NCBI GenBank assembly: GCA_934513205.1
Contig: CAKSWU010000005.1
Location: 68,504-132,503, forward strand
Direction of reading: 5' to 3'
From: an uncultured Faecalibacterium sp.
Lineage (GTDB): Bacteria; Bacillota; Clostridia; Oscillospirales; Ruminococcaceae
DNA length: 64,000 nucleotides
This document shows, piece after piece, positions 32,242 through 40,916 of this stretch. Position 1 is the first letter of the stretch. Each line of letters begins with the position of its first letter. The notes below the pieces were generated by a model. It was not told the DNA's origin. It saw only the letters and a program-made list of their open reading frames with translations, and searched no databases. A program made the translations under genes and the position numbers.

Positions 32242-33009
32242 ATGACAGAAGCAGAGGTCAGCCGTTTTCTCTGCATCCTGATCAAAATGGGCGAGGCGCT
32301 GCAGAACAGCGGTGCCGAGGTGTTCCGGGTGGAGGACACTCTGAACCGCATCTCTGCCGCCTACGGCGCACAGGAGGTGGATGTGTTCGTCATCACCTCC
32401 AGCATCGTTGTCACCCTGACCATGCCGCAGATGCTGCCCCAGACCCAGACCCGCCGCCTGCGGCAGTCCTCCGGTACCGACCTGCTGACGCTGGAAAAGC
32501 TCAATGCCCTCAGCCGCCGCATCTGTGCCGCACCGCCCGGTGTGGAGGAGTTCCAGCGGCAGCTGGACGAGATTCTGGCCCAGCACGCCGACCCCCGGCT
32601 GGCGTTGGCGGGCAGCATGCTGGCGGCTTCCAGCTTTGCCGTCTTTTTTGGCGGCACTCTTTGGGACGGGATGCTGGCAGGAGGCATTGCGGTGCTTGTC
32701 TGCTGGACCAAGCGCCACCTTGCCCCCTTCTGCATGAACGGCGTAGAGTTCCAGTTCATCGTCTCTTTCCTCTGCGGCGTCTTCACCCAGCTGTTCTGCG
32801 GTTTTGGGCCGCACCTTCACGCCGACAAGGTGCTCATCGGCCTGATCATGCTGCTGATCCCCGGTCTGATGCTGACCAACTCCATCCGGGACATCCTGCT
32901 GGGCGACATCATCTCCGGATCTCTGCGTCTGGTGGAGGCTATTCTTCTGGCGGCCGTGCTCGCTCTGGGCATGATGTCTGCCATCTGGCTCACAGGAGGG
33001 ATCCTATGA
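32242..33009 (+). CDS. Threonine/serine exporter, large domain (DUF1212)
   Basis: A 255-residue protein equivalent to the N-terminal half of ThrE. A cytoplasmic N-terminal region with MGEALQNSGAEVFRVEDTLN then ITSSIVVTL is typical of DUF1212, followed by about five membrane helices (LAASSFAVFFGGTLWDGMLA, LIMLLIPGLMLTNSIRDILL). In Firmicutes the exporter is split in two, as here: the next gene overlaps by four bases (ATGA). It probably exports threonine, serine or similar small metabolites. Confidence 0.93.
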   Translation: MTEAEVSRFLCILIKMGEALQNSGAEVFRVEDTLNRISAAYGAQEVDVFVITSSIVVTLTMPQMLPQTQTRRLRQSSGTDLLTLEKLNALSRRICAAPPGVEEFQRQLDEILAQHADPRLALAGSMLAASSFAVFFGGTLWDGMLAGGIAVLVCWTKRHLAPFCMNGVEFQFIVSFLCGVFTQLFCGFGPHLHADKVLIGLIMLLIPGLMLTNSIRDILLGDIISGSLRLVEAILLAAVLALGMMSAIWLTGGIL

Positions 33010-33473
33010 TCAAGATCGCATCGCAGCTGCTCAGCGCCGCGCTGGGCTCCGTGGGGTTCGGGCTGGTGTTCAACCTGAACCGGCGCTACCTGCCCGCCGC
33101 CGGTGTGGGCGGTTTTCTGGGCTGGCTGGCATACCTGCTGGCGGCAAAGGCCCTGAGCAGCATCTTTCTGGCAAACCTTCTGGCCGGCTTCTTCACTGCC
33201 CTGTACGCCGAGATCCTTGCCCGGTGCTGCAACGCCCCCACCACGCCGTTTTTTATCACCTCTGCTATCCCGCTCATCCCCGGCAGCACCCTGTATTACT
33301 GCATGAACGCCGTGGTCTCCAACGATCTTGCCGCCGCAGAGCATTTTGGACAGAGCACATTTCAGGCTGCGCTGGGCATCGCCGGAGGGGTTGCAATCGC
33401 ATGGTGTGTGGCAGATCTGAGCCGAAAGCTCCCGGTTTTTCTTTCCCTGCCACACCACAGCCCCCGAAAATAG
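33006..33473 (+). CDS. Threonine/serine exporter, small domain (DUF3815)
   Basis: A 155-residue membrane protein with four to five helices matching the C-terminal part of ThrE (ThrE_2): SVGFGLVFNLNRRYLPAAGV, GFFTALYAEILAR and PLIPGSTLYYCMNAVV. It overlaps the upstream gene by ATGA and should assemble with it into one exporter. GGAGGGATCCT serves as ribosome binding site. Confidence 0.92.
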   Translation: MIKIASQLLSAALGSVGFGLVFNLNRRYLPAAGVGGFLGWLAYLLAAKALSSIFLANLLAGFFTALYAEILARCCNAPTTPFFITSAIPLIPGSTLYYCMNAVVSNDLAAAEHFGQSTFQAALGIAGGVAIAWCVADLSRKLPVFLSLPHHSPRK

Positions 33474-33490
33474 CGCATTCTGTTCCGCGC

Positions 33491-33535
33491 AAAAAAGGAC
33501 TGCCGCACAAAAACCATGTACGGCAGTCCTTTTTT
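33491..33535. terminator. Bidirectional terminator
   Basis: Perfect 15-base arms AAAAAAGGACTGCCG and complement (33521-33535), with A6/T6 at the ends, between convergent genes ending at 33473 and 33535. Confidence 0.88.
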
Positions 33536-34311
33536 CAAAGCTGTTCCAGCAGCTGGCGCAGCACATTCTCCGGGCGGGCGGTGTTGTTCGGGTACTTTTC
33601 CCGCAGGGGTGCGGCGGCGCTGTCCATGATATACGGACAGCCCACGATGTCCAGCATGGCCTCGTCGTTGTAATTGTCGCCAAAGGCCATGACCTGTGAA
33701 AGCTCCATGCCAAGGGTGCGGCAGATGGACTGCACCCCGATGCCCTTGTTGGCAAAGGTGGTGTCGATCCAGAACGGCCCCGCCACAGCGCAATTGGCCT
33801 GCTTCCAGCGGGGAACGAACCGCTCCACATAATTTTCCACGCCCTCATGCAGATAAACGGACACCTTTGTGATCTCTTCCGGTACCTCAGAAGGGTCCCG
33901 GATGATCTTGTAGTGGTTCCCGATGGCTTCCACCCGCTTTTTCATCCCAAGGCCGCGCTCCATCAGGTAGCCGGTGTTCTGACCGGAAAGCATCACCTCA
34001 CCCTGTCCGTCGCTGCGGGTCCACAGGTCCCGGGCGATCTGCTCCGCCAATGCGCGGGGCATTGGATTTTTTGCGATGCACTGTTCGTTCTGATAGATCA
34101 CACCGCCGTTCTCGCACAGAAAAACGCAGCAGTCCGCCACCGGCGCAAACAGCTTGCGCAGGCTGGTGTATTGCCGCCCGGAGGCCGGGCAGAACAGGAT
34201 GCCGCGGGCGTGCAGCGCCCGGATCTGTGCAAAGGTCTCACCTTCCAGCTCTGTTTTTCCATATTGCAGCAGCGTTCCGTCAATGTCGCTGCAGATCAGT
34301 CTGATGTCCAC
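33535..34311 (-). CDS. Cof-type HAD phosphatase
   Basis: Haloacid-dehalogenase hydrolase of the Cof/YbiV type (258 residues), likely a sugar-phosphate or FMN phosphatase. Motif I is ICSDIDGTLL with both aspartates, motif II ILFCPASGRQY, and motif IV VMAFGDNYNDEAMLDIVG. The C2 cap lies between. I chose GTG at 34311, nine bases after AAAAGGAG, over a GTG at 34347 with a weaker site. Confidence 0.92.
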   Translation of the reverse strand: MDIRLICSDIDGTLLQYGKTELEGETFAQIRALHARGILFCPASGRQYTSLRKLFAPVADCCVFLCENGGVIYQNEQCIAKNPMPRALAEQIARDLWTRSDGQGEVMLSGQNTGYLMERGLGMKKRVEAIGNHYKIIRDPSEVPEEITKVSVYLHEGVENYVERFVPRWKQANCAVAGPFWIDTTFANKGIGVQSICRTLGMELSQVMAFGDNYNDEAMLDIVGCPYIMDSAAAPLREKYPNNTARPENVLRQLLEQL

Positions 34312-34390
34312 CTGTGTTTTCTCCTTTTTTCGTCCGGATGCAGTCACTTCATCCTATCACATCCGCCGGGCAAACACAAGCCGCAGACGC

Positions 34391-34430
34391 AAAAAGCTCC
34401 CTGCCGACAGTTTTTCTGCCCGCAGGGAGC
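34391..34430 (-). terminator. Terminator of the NifX-like gene
   Basis: GCTCCCTGC/GCAGGGAGC arms (34396-34430), followed on the minus strand by TTTTT. Confidence 0.75.
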
Positions 34431-34456
34431 CGTTTTTACGTTCCGGAACGCCGGTG

Positions 34457-34849
34457 TCAGTGGCAGCCGTGATGCCCGCAGCCGTTGCTGCCGCAGCTGT
34501 GTCCCTCGCCGTGCTCATGGTGGCTGCACTGCACATGGGGGTCATAACCCAGACCGCCGGTCAGCAAAGCCTGCACTGCTTCGTCTGCCCCACCGACAGC
34601 ACCGCCGTACAGCTTGATGCCGGCCTGTGCCAGCGCGTTCTGCGCCCCGCCGCCAATGCCGCCGCAGATCAGGGTATCCACGCCGTGCTGCACCAGAAAG
34701 CCCGCCAGTGCGCCGTGGCCGCTGCCATTGGTGTCCACCACCTCGCTGCTGACCACCTTGCCCTCTGCCACGGTGTAGAGCTTGAACTGCTGGGTGTGTC
34801 CAAAGTGCTGAAAAATCTGACCATTCTCATAGGGAACTGCGATTTTCAT
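34457..34849 (-). CDS. NifX/NifB-like dinitrogenase cofactor family protein
   Basis: A 130-residue protein of the family that binds iron-molybdenum cofactor precursors or other Fe-S clusters. The N-terminal MKIAVPYENGQIFQHFGH contains the conserved His, followed by GALAGFLVQHGVDTLICGGIG (two adjoining parts). The C-terminal tail is rich in His, Cys and Gly (CSHHEHGEGHSCGSNGCGHH), probably for metal binding. No nitrogenase genes are near; in gut anaerobes such orphan proteins are common and of unknown role. Confidence 0.92.
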   Translation of the reverse strand: MKIAVPYENGQIFQHFGHTQQFKLYTVAEGKVVSSEVVDTNGSGHGALAGFLVQHGVDTLICGGIGGGAQNALAQAGIKLYGGAVGGADEAVQALLTGGLGYDPHVQCSHHEHGEGHSCGSNGCGHHGCH

Positions 34850-35088
34850 ACGGAAAAACTCCTTCTGTGTTTTTTTCGATTATAGCATTTTGCACGGAAA
34901 AGCACAAGGAATCTGTCCGGCAGGGAAATAGGGTTTCTTCCAAAAACTGCACCAAAATGCCGGAATGTCCGCAGAAAACATTTGTAAAATCCGGGTTTCT
35001 GTGCTATGCTTATTGTAATTCTACCATCGGATCAAAAGACGGTGCACGCACACTTTTTTGATGCAGCAGACAAGGGGGAGATGGCTCT

Positions 35089-36870
35089 ATGCAGACCAAA
35101 ATGCTGGATCGGCAGATCGCCGCAGCCCGTGGTGATGAGCGCGCAGACCTGGTGCTGAAAAACGCCCGGGTCGTCAATGTATTTACCGGTGAGATTGAGC
35201 AGGCCGATGTGGCGGTCTGCGGCGGACGGATCGTGGGTGTGGGCCGCTGCACCGGGGCTGTCGAGGTGGACCTTGAGGGCAAGTATGTCTGCCCGGGTCT
35301 GATCGACGGGCACATCCACATCGAAAGCTCCATGCTCTGCGGCCCGGCCTTTGAGCAGGCAGTGCTGCCCCACGGCACCACCGCGGTCGTTACCGACCCC
35401 CACGAGATCAGCAACGTTGCCGGGACGGACGGGCTGGATCTGATGCTGGAGACCACACGGGACCTGACCCTCTCGGTCTATTTCATGCTGCCCTCCTGCG
35501 TCCCTGCCACCGATCTGGACGAGTCCGGCGCAGTGCTGGACGCCGATGCCCTGCGGCCCTACTACCGTGAGCCTCGGGTGCTGGGTCTTGCCGAGCTGAT
35601 GAACGCCTACGGCACCGTGCGCAGGGACCCCGGGATCCTGCAAAAGGTGCAGGACTGCGCCGCCGCCGGGAAACGAGTGGACGGTCACGCTCCGCTTTTG
35701 CGCGGCAGCGACCTCAACGCCTATATCACGGCAGGGGTAAGCTCGGACCATGAATGCTCCGCCATAGACGAAGCCATGGAAAAGCTCCGCCGTGGCCAGT
35801 ACATTATGATCCGGGAAGGGACCGCCGCAAAGAATCTGGACGCGCTTCTGCCCCTGTTCCGGGAGCCTTACTGCCACCGCTGCATGCTGGTGACGGACGA
35901 CAAGCACCCCGGCGACCTGCTGCGCGATGGCCACATCGACGCCATCCTGCGCAAGGCCATCCGGGCCGGTGCCGACCCCGTTGCCGCCATCCGGATGGCA
36001 ACGCTGATCCCCGCCCAGTATTTCGGACTTTCGCAGCAGGGCGCAGTGGCACCGGGCTACGCCGCAGACCTTGTGGTGGTGTCGGATCTGGAAAATTTCT
36101 GCGTAGACAGTGTTTACAAAAACGGAGTGTTGGCGGCGCAGCAGGGTCGGATGCTGCGCCCGGCCCCGCTTACCATTGACACGGACCGCTTTGCCCGGGT
36201 CATGGATTCTTTTGCCATGGACAAGATCACTCTGAAGGATCTGGAGCTGAATGAATACGGCGCACTGGAGCGGGTCATCTGCCTGACTCCCAATGAGCTG
36301 ATGACCGAGGAAAAGATCGTGCCCTTTTGTCAGCATCCCGGCACCGCCCCGGGCGTGGACCTGGAACAGCAGATCGTGAAGCTGGCGGTTTTTGAGCGGC
36401 ATCACCGCACCGGACATGTGGGACTGGGGTTTCTGGGCGGCTACGGCCTGCGCTGCGGCGCGGTGGCGTCCAGCATCGCCCACGACTCGCACAACCTCAT
36501 CGTGGCGGGCACCAACGATGCTGACATGGTACTGGCGGGCAACACGGTGCGCAAAAACAAAGGCGGCCTTGCCTTTGCGGCAAACGGCAGGGTCATCGGG
36601 GAGCTTGCCCTGCCGGTGGCGGGGCTTATGAGCACCGGCAGCGCCGAGGCTGTGGAAGAAAAGCTTTGCGCCCTGAAAGCCGCCCTGAAGGAAAACGGCA
36701 TCTCGGAGGAGATCGACGCCTTTATGACCCTTGCCTTTGTCAGCCTGCCGGTGATCCCAAAACTGCGGCTGAACACCTACGGTATCGTGGATGTGACGCA
36801 GCACAAAATCGTCCCGGCGGTGTTCGATGACAGCGAGCTGCCTCCGGCAGTGCCGGTGGTCTGCAGGTGA
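35089..36870 (+). CDS. ade: Adenine deaminase
   Basis: Amidohydrolase converting adenine to hypoxanthine for purine salvage (593 residues). The metal-binding PGLIDGHIHIESSML and VTDPHEISNVAGT motifs are intact, as are GVSSDHECS, VTDDKHPGDLL and the C-terminal ade domain (RHHRTGHVGLGFLGGYGL, VASSIAHDSHNLIVAGTN). GGGGGAG lies before the ATG at 35089. A TATGCT -10 is visible near 35004. I looked for a purine riboswitch upstream and saw none. Confidence 0.96.
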   Translation: MQTKMLDRQIAAARGDERADLVLKNARVVNVFTGEIEQADVAVCGGRIVGVGRCTGAVEVDLEGKYVCPGLIDGHIHIESSMLCGPAFEQAVLPHGTTAVVTDPHEISNVAGTDGLDLMLETTRDLTLSVYFMLPSCVPATDLDESGAVLDADALRPYYREPRVLGLAELMNAYGTVRRDPGILQKVQDCAAAGKRVDGHAPLLRGSDLNAYITAGVSSDHECSAIDEAMEKLRRGQYIMIREGTAAKNLDALLPLFREPYCHRCMLVTDDKHPGDLLRDGHIDAILRKAIRAGADPVAAIRMATLIPAQYFGLSQQGAVAPGYAADLVVVSDLENFCVDSVYKNGVLAAQQGRMLRPAPLTIDTDRFARVMDSFAMDKITLKDLELNEYGALERVICLTPNELMTEEKIVPFCQHPGTAPGVDLEQQIVKLAVFERHHRTGHVGLGFLGGYGLRCGAVASSIAHDSHNLIVAGTNDADMVLAGNTVRKNKGGLAFAANGRVIGELALPVAGLMSTGSAEAVEEKLCALKAALKENGISEEIDAFMTLAFVSLPVIPKLRLNTYGIVDVTQHKIVPAVFDDSELPPAVPVVCR

Positions 36871-36967
36871 TCGTCCCGCCGCCCCTTCTGCGTTCTGGCT
36901 GACCCGTTCTCCCGGCTCGCCATCCCCAAAAAGAGAGTGCCTGTGCACAAAAGAGACTTTACAATCA

Positions 36968-37014
36968 AACAGCGGCCCCGGAGCGTGATCCAAACGCGCT
37001 CCGGAGCCGCTGTT
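36968..37014. terminator. Bidirectional terminator
   Basis: Eighteen-base arms (AACAGCGGCCCCGGAGCG and near-complement at 36997-37014) between convergent ade and yitT-like genes. Confidence 0.8.
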
Positions 37015-37124
37015 CTTGCATGTTTTATCGGATTTCAGCCGTTTTTCAATTTTTCGGGGGAATCTCTTTTATTATAGAAGATGTCCGCCCGGGATGCGAT
37101 CAAATCCCGGTAAGATCTCCGGCA

Positions 37125-37982
37125 TCAGGTCTTGGGCTGATACTGCATGCTGGACACATTATAGATGGTGACAAATGCCTTGGGGTCCTCCCGGTTGATA
37201 AAATTCATCAGCTTCTGATACTCGCTCTTGTCCACGATGGTGATGATCTCGTTGTGCTTTTCCAGATTGTATGCACCGATGGCCTCGTACATGGTCGCAC
37301 CGCTGTGCAGGTCGTTGATGATGAACTGCCGCAGCTCCTCCTCTTTTTCGGTGATGATGCAGACGCGGCGTTTGATGCTGTTGTCAAAGATAAAATGGTC
37401 CAGCACGATACCGTTGAAATAGGTGCCCAGAATGCTCAGGACCACCGTTTTTTTGTCGTAGACCAGCGCTGCAGAAAGCGCCACGCACATTCCCGACAGA
37501 GACATGGCTTTTCCCAGCTCCATGTGCAGGTACTTGTTCATAATTTTAGCCACGATGTCCAGCCCGCCGGAGGAGGCATTGCGGTTGAACAAAATGCTCA
37601 GCCCGATGCTGACCACCAGGATATAGCAAACCACATCCAGTTCCTGACTTCCGGTCATGGAGCCGAACGCCGGAAACAGCCTTTCAAACAGACCCAGAAA
37701 CACCGGCAGCAGCACGCTGGTGTAAACGGTCTTTGCGCCAAATTCTCTGCCGCAGGTAAAGAACCCGATGATGAGCAGCACAACGTTCAGGACCATCGTA
37801 ATGACCGACAAGGGCAGCGGCACAAAATTGGACAGCACGATGCCAAGGCCGGAAATGCTGCTGACGGATGTATGGCTCGGCACCAGAAAAAAGTAGACGC
37901 TCGCCGCAATGATCGCCACTGCCCCGGTCAGGACTGCAATCTCCCTCAAAAGTGCGCCGGCCTTTGCATTTACGTCTTTCAT
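37125..37982 (-). CDS. YitT family membrane protein (DUF161/DUF2179)
   Basis: A 285-residue protein with five N-terminal membrane helices (IAVLTGAVAIIAASVYFFLV; GLGIVLSNFVPLPLSVITMV) and a C-terminal cytoplasmic DUF2179 domain (RVCIITEKEEELRQFIINDL, EIITIVDKSEYQKLMNFI). The sequence NRNASSGGLDIVAKIMNKY is a family hallmark. Function is unknown. It is encoded alone, convergent with ade. Confidence 0.93.
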   Translation of the reverse strand: MKDVNAKAGALLREIAVLTGAVAIIAASVYFFLVPSHTSVSSISGLGIVLSNFVPLPLSVITMVLNVVLLIIGFFTCGREFGAKTVYTSVLLPVFLGLFERLFPAFGSMTGSQELDVVCYILVVSIGLSILFNRNASSGGLDIVAKIMNKYLHMELGKAMSLSGMCVALSAALVYDKKTVVLSILGTYFNGIVLDHFIFDNSIKRRVCIITEKEEELRQFIINDLHSGATMYEAIGAYNLEKHNEIITIVDKSEYQKLMNFINREDPKAFVTIYNVSSMQYQPKT

Positions 37983-38055
37983 CTTTGCTCCTCCAGAATC
38001 AAATTTCGTTCAACACAGTATACCATGCTTTTGCCTTTTCGGGAAGGACCTGTGC

Positions 38056-38094
38056 AAAAAAAAAGATCCCTGCGGGCATCCAAGACCCGCAGGG
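38056..38094 (-). terminator. Terminator of the acetyltransferase gene
   Basis: CCCTGCGGG/CCCGCAGGG arms (38068-38094), followed on the minus strand by ATC and nine T. Confidence 0.88.
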
Positions 38095-38147
38095 GTACCG
38101 CTGTGTTCTTGCCGGTTCGCTGTTGTCCGAGCCAAAGGATTGCAGCT

Positions 38148-38954
38148 TCAGGGCATTTCGGTGCACAGGTCCTTCCAGCGCTGCGCCGGGATCACCGGTT
38201 CGGTGACAAACGCCTCCGGGTCGGGGGCAAGGACGTGCCGCGTCACCCGAAAAAGCCCGTTTGCATCGCACAGGATACACGCCGCATCGCCAAATTTTGT
38301 GTTTTCCGCTGCACCGCAGTCCAGATATGCCTGTTCCAGCTTGACGAAATCCTCCGAGATGTGGGGCTGTTGCGCATTGTAGTGGCGGCGCATGTAAACG
38401 GTGTGCTCTGCCCCGGCTTCGTCCACCACGGTAAGCTGCAGCGGCGTGTCGGTGAGCCGGTTGGGAACGTTCAGCACCTCCTCCACGCTGTGAAGGAAGG
38501 TGTTCCGGGCATGGGTGACCCCCAGCAGCAGGATCTTTCCGCCGACCGCCCGCAGACGGTCGTAGCAGCCGCCGGGGGTGCAGGGCGTGTTGTTTTCCAG
38601 CTCTCCGGCCAGATATTCTGCTGCGCCCCTGCCGCAGGCTGCCATGCTGTGCGTCGGGTGAAGCGAACGCACCACCCCGGGCCGCTGCCGGAACAATTCC
38701 GGCAGGATGCCCACACAGCAGGGGCTGCGGCGGACGTCGAACACCTGCTGTCCACGGTCGATGGACCGCCATGTGTGGGTAGGCAGAAGCAGCAGGCCCT
38801 CTGCAAAAAACTCCATCAGCGCGTCCAGAACCGTGTCGGCACCGCTCTCCACCGCACCAATGGACTTCATGGAGGAGTGGATAAGGATGGTCTCGGTGCC
38901 GGTCAGACCCATGGCGGCAAGGTCCTGCTGGAGATCCTGTTTTGTATACGTCAT
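38148..38954 (-). CDS. AAC(3)-family N-acetyltransferase
   Basis: A 268-residue protein of the aminoglycoside 3-N-acetyltransferase/YokD family, using acetyl-CoA. Typical motifs are ETILIHSSMKSIGAVESGAD, LLLPTHTWRS, SLHPTHSMAACGRGA (active-site His region) and LLLGVTHARNTFLHSVEE. Family members include true resistance enzymes and housekeeping acetyltransferases; the substrate cannot be called. ATG at 38954 follows AAAGGAG. A 51-residue membrane protein gene ends 28 bases upstream. Confidence 0.9.
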   Translation of the reverse strand: MTYTKQDLQQDLAAMGLTGTETILIHSSMKSIGAVESGADTVLDALMEFFAEGLLLLPTHTWRSIDRGQQVFDVRRSPCCVGILPELFRQRPGVVRSLHPTHSMAACGRGAAEYLAGELENNTPCTPGGCYDRLRAVGGKILLLGVTHARNTFLHSVEEVLNVPNRLTDTPLQLTVVDEAGAEHTVYMRRHYNAQQPHISEDFVKLEQAYLDCGAAENTKFGDAACILCDANGLFRVTRHVLAPDPEAFVTEPVIPAQRWKDLCTEMP

Positions 38955-38982
38955 GCGGTTTCTCCTTTTGCGTATCGCGTTT

Positions 38983-39138
38983 TTATTTTTTTCTTTTGGA
39001 AAAGCCCAGACACAAAAAGGCCGTTCCAAGGCAGAGCCACGCCACTGCCATGGAAGGCTTTTCTTTGCTGAAAAAATCGAGTACAGCCGCCAGATAGAAC
39101 ATCGCTGCACTGAGGTAAAACAGGTTGCATTTTCTCAT
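38983..39138 (-). CDS. 51-residue two-helix membrane protein
   Basis: A short gene upstream of the acetyltransferase: MRKCNLFYLSAAMFYLAAVL forms helix one, then DFFSKEKPS, then helix two MAVAWLCLGTAFLCLGFS and a basic tail KRKK. A GGAG nine bases before the ATG supports translation. It has the general shape of small DUF-type membrane proteins common in Clostridia; I cannot name a family. Another overlapping frame exists here, but its residue composition is not protein-like. Confidence 0.65.
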   Translation of the reverse strand: MRKCNLFYLSAAMFYLAAVLDFFSKEKPSMAVAWLCLGTAFLCLGFSKRKK

Positions 39139-39167
39139 AGCTCATTTCTCCGGTTTCGGGGATCTCC

Positions 39168-39554
39168 ACCGGCTATTTTGGATACGGCAAGCGTCCGGAG
39201 CAGCTTCTGCCATTTGCTCTGCCTGCAAGGGGGGATGCCGTGCACCCGCCCCGCAGGCGGAAAAACGCACCCGCAGAAGATCCGCGGGGCATGTTCTTAA
39301 AAAAGGGGGCTTGCCTGCCTGCCCATGGAGACGTCAGCACGGTAGCAGGAATGTGGGAAAGGGCAAGGAACAATTTCGGCGAAAGAACGGTTGGCGGCGG
39401 CAGAAACGCCGGGCACTGCGTTATTTTCTCATTATGCTGGCTCGTAAGGTGAACCGGACCGAAGCTTCCTTGCGGAAATGTGCAGCGTTATCGTTCATCT
39501 GCACCTGAACCGGCAGCCGCACACCCGGCGCTTGCCGCACCCAAAATAGCCGGT
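39168..39554. mobile_element. 387-bp MITE-like element with 26-bp inverted ends
   Basis: Left end ACCGGCTATTTTGG (from 39168) continuing ATACGGCAAGCG to 39193. The right end (39529-39554), read in reverse complement, is the same over 26 bases with two mismatches. No ORF inside looks like a transposase or other gene. The 430 bases between the genes at 39138 and 39566 hold nothing else. I see no clear target-site duplication, so age or mechanism is uncertain. Confidence 0.6.
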
Positions 39555-39565
39555 AGAGCGTTTCT

Positions 39566-40204
39566 TTATTCCTTTGCGTTTTCCAGATAGGTCTCAAAGG
39601 CTTCGGCAAAGCTGGCGTTCACATCAAAGGGGACCGCGTAGTCCACCCGGGAGGTGACAAGACACAGGTCGATCCGGTTGGACGTCTCGTCCGACTGCCG
39701 GTTCAGCTTGTTCAGCGCCGCGTGGATGACCTTGCGGTCATAGTTGATGGTGGTCACCCGCTTCACGTCACAGCGGTAGGAAATCTGGTTGCCCTCGGCA
39801 TTGAAGCGGTAGCCGGTGCCGCCGCCGGAAAGCAGCTGCTCGGAGCTGCGCAGGTCGTTCATCCGCTTGAAGGTGCGTGCCACGCTCTGCCGCGCAGCGT
39901 TCAGGCTGACCTCGCTGTCCATGTCCATGTCCAGCGCATCCTTTGCCTTGCGGATGGCAGCGAACAGGCGGCTCTTCTCCTCCAGCAGATAGAGCATGAA
40001 CCGGGCAATGTCGGTGATCTGCTGGGCGTATTCGGTCTGCGCCGCATCCATGATAGTCTCGTCCTCGGCTTCTGCCATGACCCTGTGGCGCAGATAGGTG
40101 TTGGCCACCTGCGTCACGTTGGAATCGCAGTCCAGAATGCCCTGTGCTTCGTCCAGCAGGGCCTGCAGCTTGTTCTGATAGCGGAATGCTTCCTTCAGGT
40201 TCAT
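39566..40204 (-). CDS. Conserved hypothetical helical protein
   Basis: A 212-residue protein of unknown function. The first half is alpha-helical (EAFRYQNKLQALLDEAQGIL; EYAQQITDIARFMLYLLEEK); the second half contains RCDVKRVTTINYDRKVIHAA and RIDLCLVTSRVDYAVPFDVN, which looks beta-rich. Start at 40204 follows GAGGTGG; upstream in-frame codons are not protein-like. No neighbour gives functional context; the MITE-like element lies just downstream. Confidence 0.75.
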   Translation of the reverse strand: MNLKEAFRYQNKLQALLDEAQGILDCDSNVTQVANTYLRHRVMAEAEDETIMDAAQTEYAQQITDIARFMLYLLEEKSRLFAAIRKAKDALDMDMDSEVSLNAARQSVARTFKRMNDLRSSEQLLSGGGTGYRFNAEGNQISYRCDVKRVTTINYDRKVIHAALNKLNRQSDETSNRIDLCLVTSRVDYAVPFDVNASFAEAFETYLENAKE

Positions 40205-40297
40205 TATGTCCACCTCGTTTTTTCTTAGTCGCCGTCTGTTTTCTTCTATTGAACCATATTTCCCTGCAAAGCACAAGCCGCCTGCAAAAAGTGTCCC

Positions 40298-40349
40298 AAA
40301 ACGCAAAGCGCCCACCCCGGCTTTTGACCGGAATGGGCGCTTTGCGTTT
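40298..40349. terminator. Hairpin between two minus-strand genes
   Basis: Perfect 16-base arms AAACGCAAAGCGCCCA and complement (40334-40349), with an inner CCGG/CCGG pair. It ends the 84-residue protein gene transcript. Confidence 0.7.
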
Positions 40350-40382
40350 ACTGAGATACGATCAGATCGTAGAAGGCTTGGT

Positions 40383-40637
40383 TCAGCCGACCATCCGCTC
40401 GCTGCGGCCTGCTTCCAGCATATAACGCAGGAAGCCGGTGACATCGGCGGGGTCGGTAACGGTGATGTCAAAGCCCTTTTTGGGGGCAGCGTCCATCATC
40501 CGCAGCACAGAGCAGGCGGCGGCGTCCTGCTTCAGGTCGCAGGTCTTGCCGTTGCCCAGATGCAGCAGCACGCTGCCGCGGCTGGCAGAAACCTGATGCA
40601 TGAAACGGTCTTTATCAAAATATTCGATGCGAAGCAT
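40383..40637 (-). CDS. Small hypothetical protein
   Basis: An 84-residue protein (MLRIEYFDKDRFMHQVSASR start; GFDITVTDPADVTGFLRYML near the end) that I cannot assign. The sequence is well-behaved globular protein with alternating beta and helix patterns. GGGAGGT lies seven bases before the ATG. The leader (40640-40760) can form a GCCGAGAACG/CGTTCCGGC hairpin. Confidence 0.7.
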   Translation of the reverse strand: MLRIEYFDKDRFMHQVSASRGSVLLHLGNGKTCDLKQDAAACSVLRMMDAAPKKGFDITVTDPADVTGFLRYMLEAGRSERMVG

Positions 40638-40916
40638 AAAAATACCTCCCTATAAAAACGAGTCCTGTGGCACTGACTGCCTTGCCGGAACGTGCCAGCG
40701 TTCTCGGCAGGGTGATGCAAAAGCAGCGTTGACCGGAAACAAAGTAGCTTTCACGCCTTGCGCTCCACCGGTCCCGGTGCTATACTGAGCTTGGAAGCTC
40801 TGATAGGATAATACCACAAAGCAGCCGTTAATTATAGAATAGAATCGCATATTTTATAAAACAAAACCAGCGCAGGCAAAAAACATTCCCTGTATTGAGG
40901 AAAGGAATTGGTGAAT

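Noticed and set aside
34861..35088. Purine riboswitch before adenine deaminase
   Set aside because: No three-way-junction core sequences or T-rich terminator; only a -10-like TATGCT was seen.
38951..39169. 72-codon minus-strand frame overlapping the 51-residue membrane protein
   Set aside because: The alternative frame gives two clean hydrophobic helices and a better-placed ribosome binding site; this one has no such order.
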